Assembly: GCA_964396595.1 (NCBI GenBank) | Contig: CAYNFR010000027.1 | Span: forward strand, 1-46,082 | Source of the DNA: CAYNFR01 sp964396595 | GTDB taxonomy: Bacteria > Bacteroidota > Bacteroidia > Chitinophagales > Saprospiraceae | Direction: 5' to 3' | Length of the DNA: 46,082 bases | In this document: piece by piece, positions 45,537 through 46,082 of the stretch | Numbering within the stretch: position 1 is the stretch's first letter | How the letters are laid out: each line of letters starts with the position of its first letter | The notes under the pieces: model-generated | The model's database searches: none | What the model was told of the DNA's origin: nothing | The model's input: the letters and a program-made list of their open reading frames with translations, nothing else | Position numbers and translations under genes: made by a program

Positions 45537-46024
45537 GATTCTTCTGTAGTCTTAAAGCGAAATGCTCTTTATTCCCGTGCTCGTCTTGATTAAAGTCAAT
45601 AATCTTAAGAGTTAGTAAAACCGCATTGGTCAAAATAATAATAAGCAAATAATTAAGATAGACGAACAATATTAGTTATTTATTTTGATTTAACAAAATA
45701 AGCAGGTGCTTAAAGTATAGGGTCAGGTCATCCGTAATATTTATCATGTCGTGATCACTCCGCTTAATAGTTGATCAGTTAAGTGATCTGGTGTTAGAGC
45801 GCGATTGATAATTGAGCGGTTTTAGAAGTAAGTATTTTTTGCCGAACTTGAACACGACGCTATACTGACTGTATAAAGTTCTTTATACCGATTATTATCA
45901 CCCTTAAATTGTTCATAAAATTACTATATACCAAGAACTATAATGTATCATTTTTCTTGACTACTGATATAGAATTTTAGGGCTCTTAGTCATATTTAGT
46001 GGGTTGAAGATTGAGACCGCCTAA
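45537..46024. other. Upstream region of the two-component operon with inverted repeats
   Basis: No gene seen. Two symmetrical elements: GATCACT (45753-45759) with AGTGATC (45782-45788), enclosing CTTAA/TTAAG arms and a central TGATCA; and GTATAAAG-TT-CTTTATAC at 45871-45888. They could be operators for the two-component operon or for a gene beyond the window. Confidence 0.4.
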
Positions 46025-46082
46025 ATGGAAGTAAATCATAATGATAAAGTTAAAGGTGTTTCTGTAACCTTTAGCATTACGC
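46025..46082 (+). CDS. Possible start of a gene running off the window
   Basis: An ATG opens a frame of 19 codons (MEVNHNDKVKGVSVTFSIT) that is still open at the window edge. It is too short to judge and may be chance. Confidence 0.2.
   Translation, partial: MEVNHNDKVKGVSVTFSIT

Overview
The window looks like a chromosomal segment of a Bacteroidota bacterium, most likely of the Saprospiria/Chitinophagales type. Evidence seen directly: two secreted proteins end in type IX secretion (T9SS) C-terminal sorting domains with a YPNPT/SPNPT opening, several genes have the Bacteroidota -7 promoter element TAnnTTTG, and gene families typical of the phylum are present (NagB/PIG-L fusion, tricorn-like S41 protease, amidohydrolase cluster, Bacteroidota-type topoisomerase IV A). 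The species is not identifiable from sequence alone. I see no rRNA, tRNA, CRISPR array, integrase, transposase or phage gene.

Layout. 1-315 may hold the broken 3' end of a gene. 316-7560: TonB-like TPR protein, acetyl-CoA acetyltransferase, T9SS-exported lipase-like hydrolase, 2-oxoglutarate dehydrogenase E1 and ribosomal protein S20. 7852-12066: a giant secreted repeat protein with nine ~118-residue modules, two of them recently duplicated. 12221-19720: sulfotransferase, NagB/PIG-L fusion, asparaginyl-tRNA synthetase and topoisomerase IV subunit A. 19965-24991: three consecutive exported amidohydrolases (only the middle one keeps its metal ligands) and a HAD hydrolase, probably one operon. 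25227-34069: Tat-exported sugar-phosphate-isomerase-like protein, tricorn-like protease, LpxH, a divergent SDR, Prs and a lipoprotein dipeptidase. 34219-35292: a release-factor-like baeRF family 3 protein behind a promoter and a leader hairpin.

35.6-43.3 kb is the most unusual part. It carries an alpha/beta hydrolase, two phasin-like coiled-coil proteins (one fused to a helix-hairpin-helix domain), a divergent UspA-like/lipocalin-like/DUF1275 operon, a short SSB without the usual acidic tail, and a coiled-coil protein coupled to a SARP/BTAD regulator. The divergent phasin and UspA promoters both have direct repeats spaced by 11 bp, as OmpR/PhoB-family regulators recognise, placed exactly 6 nt upstream of near-identical -7 elements (CATCTTTGTGTC / CATATTTGTGTC). 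The ssb promoter shares that -7 element and carries a perfect 24-bp palindrome. I infer a co-regulated stress or storage-granule island. No PHA synthase is visible, so the granule idea is unproven.

The window closes with an OmpR-family response regulator and its histidine kinase (43471-45536, minus strand) and a 546-bp upstream region with inverted repeats.
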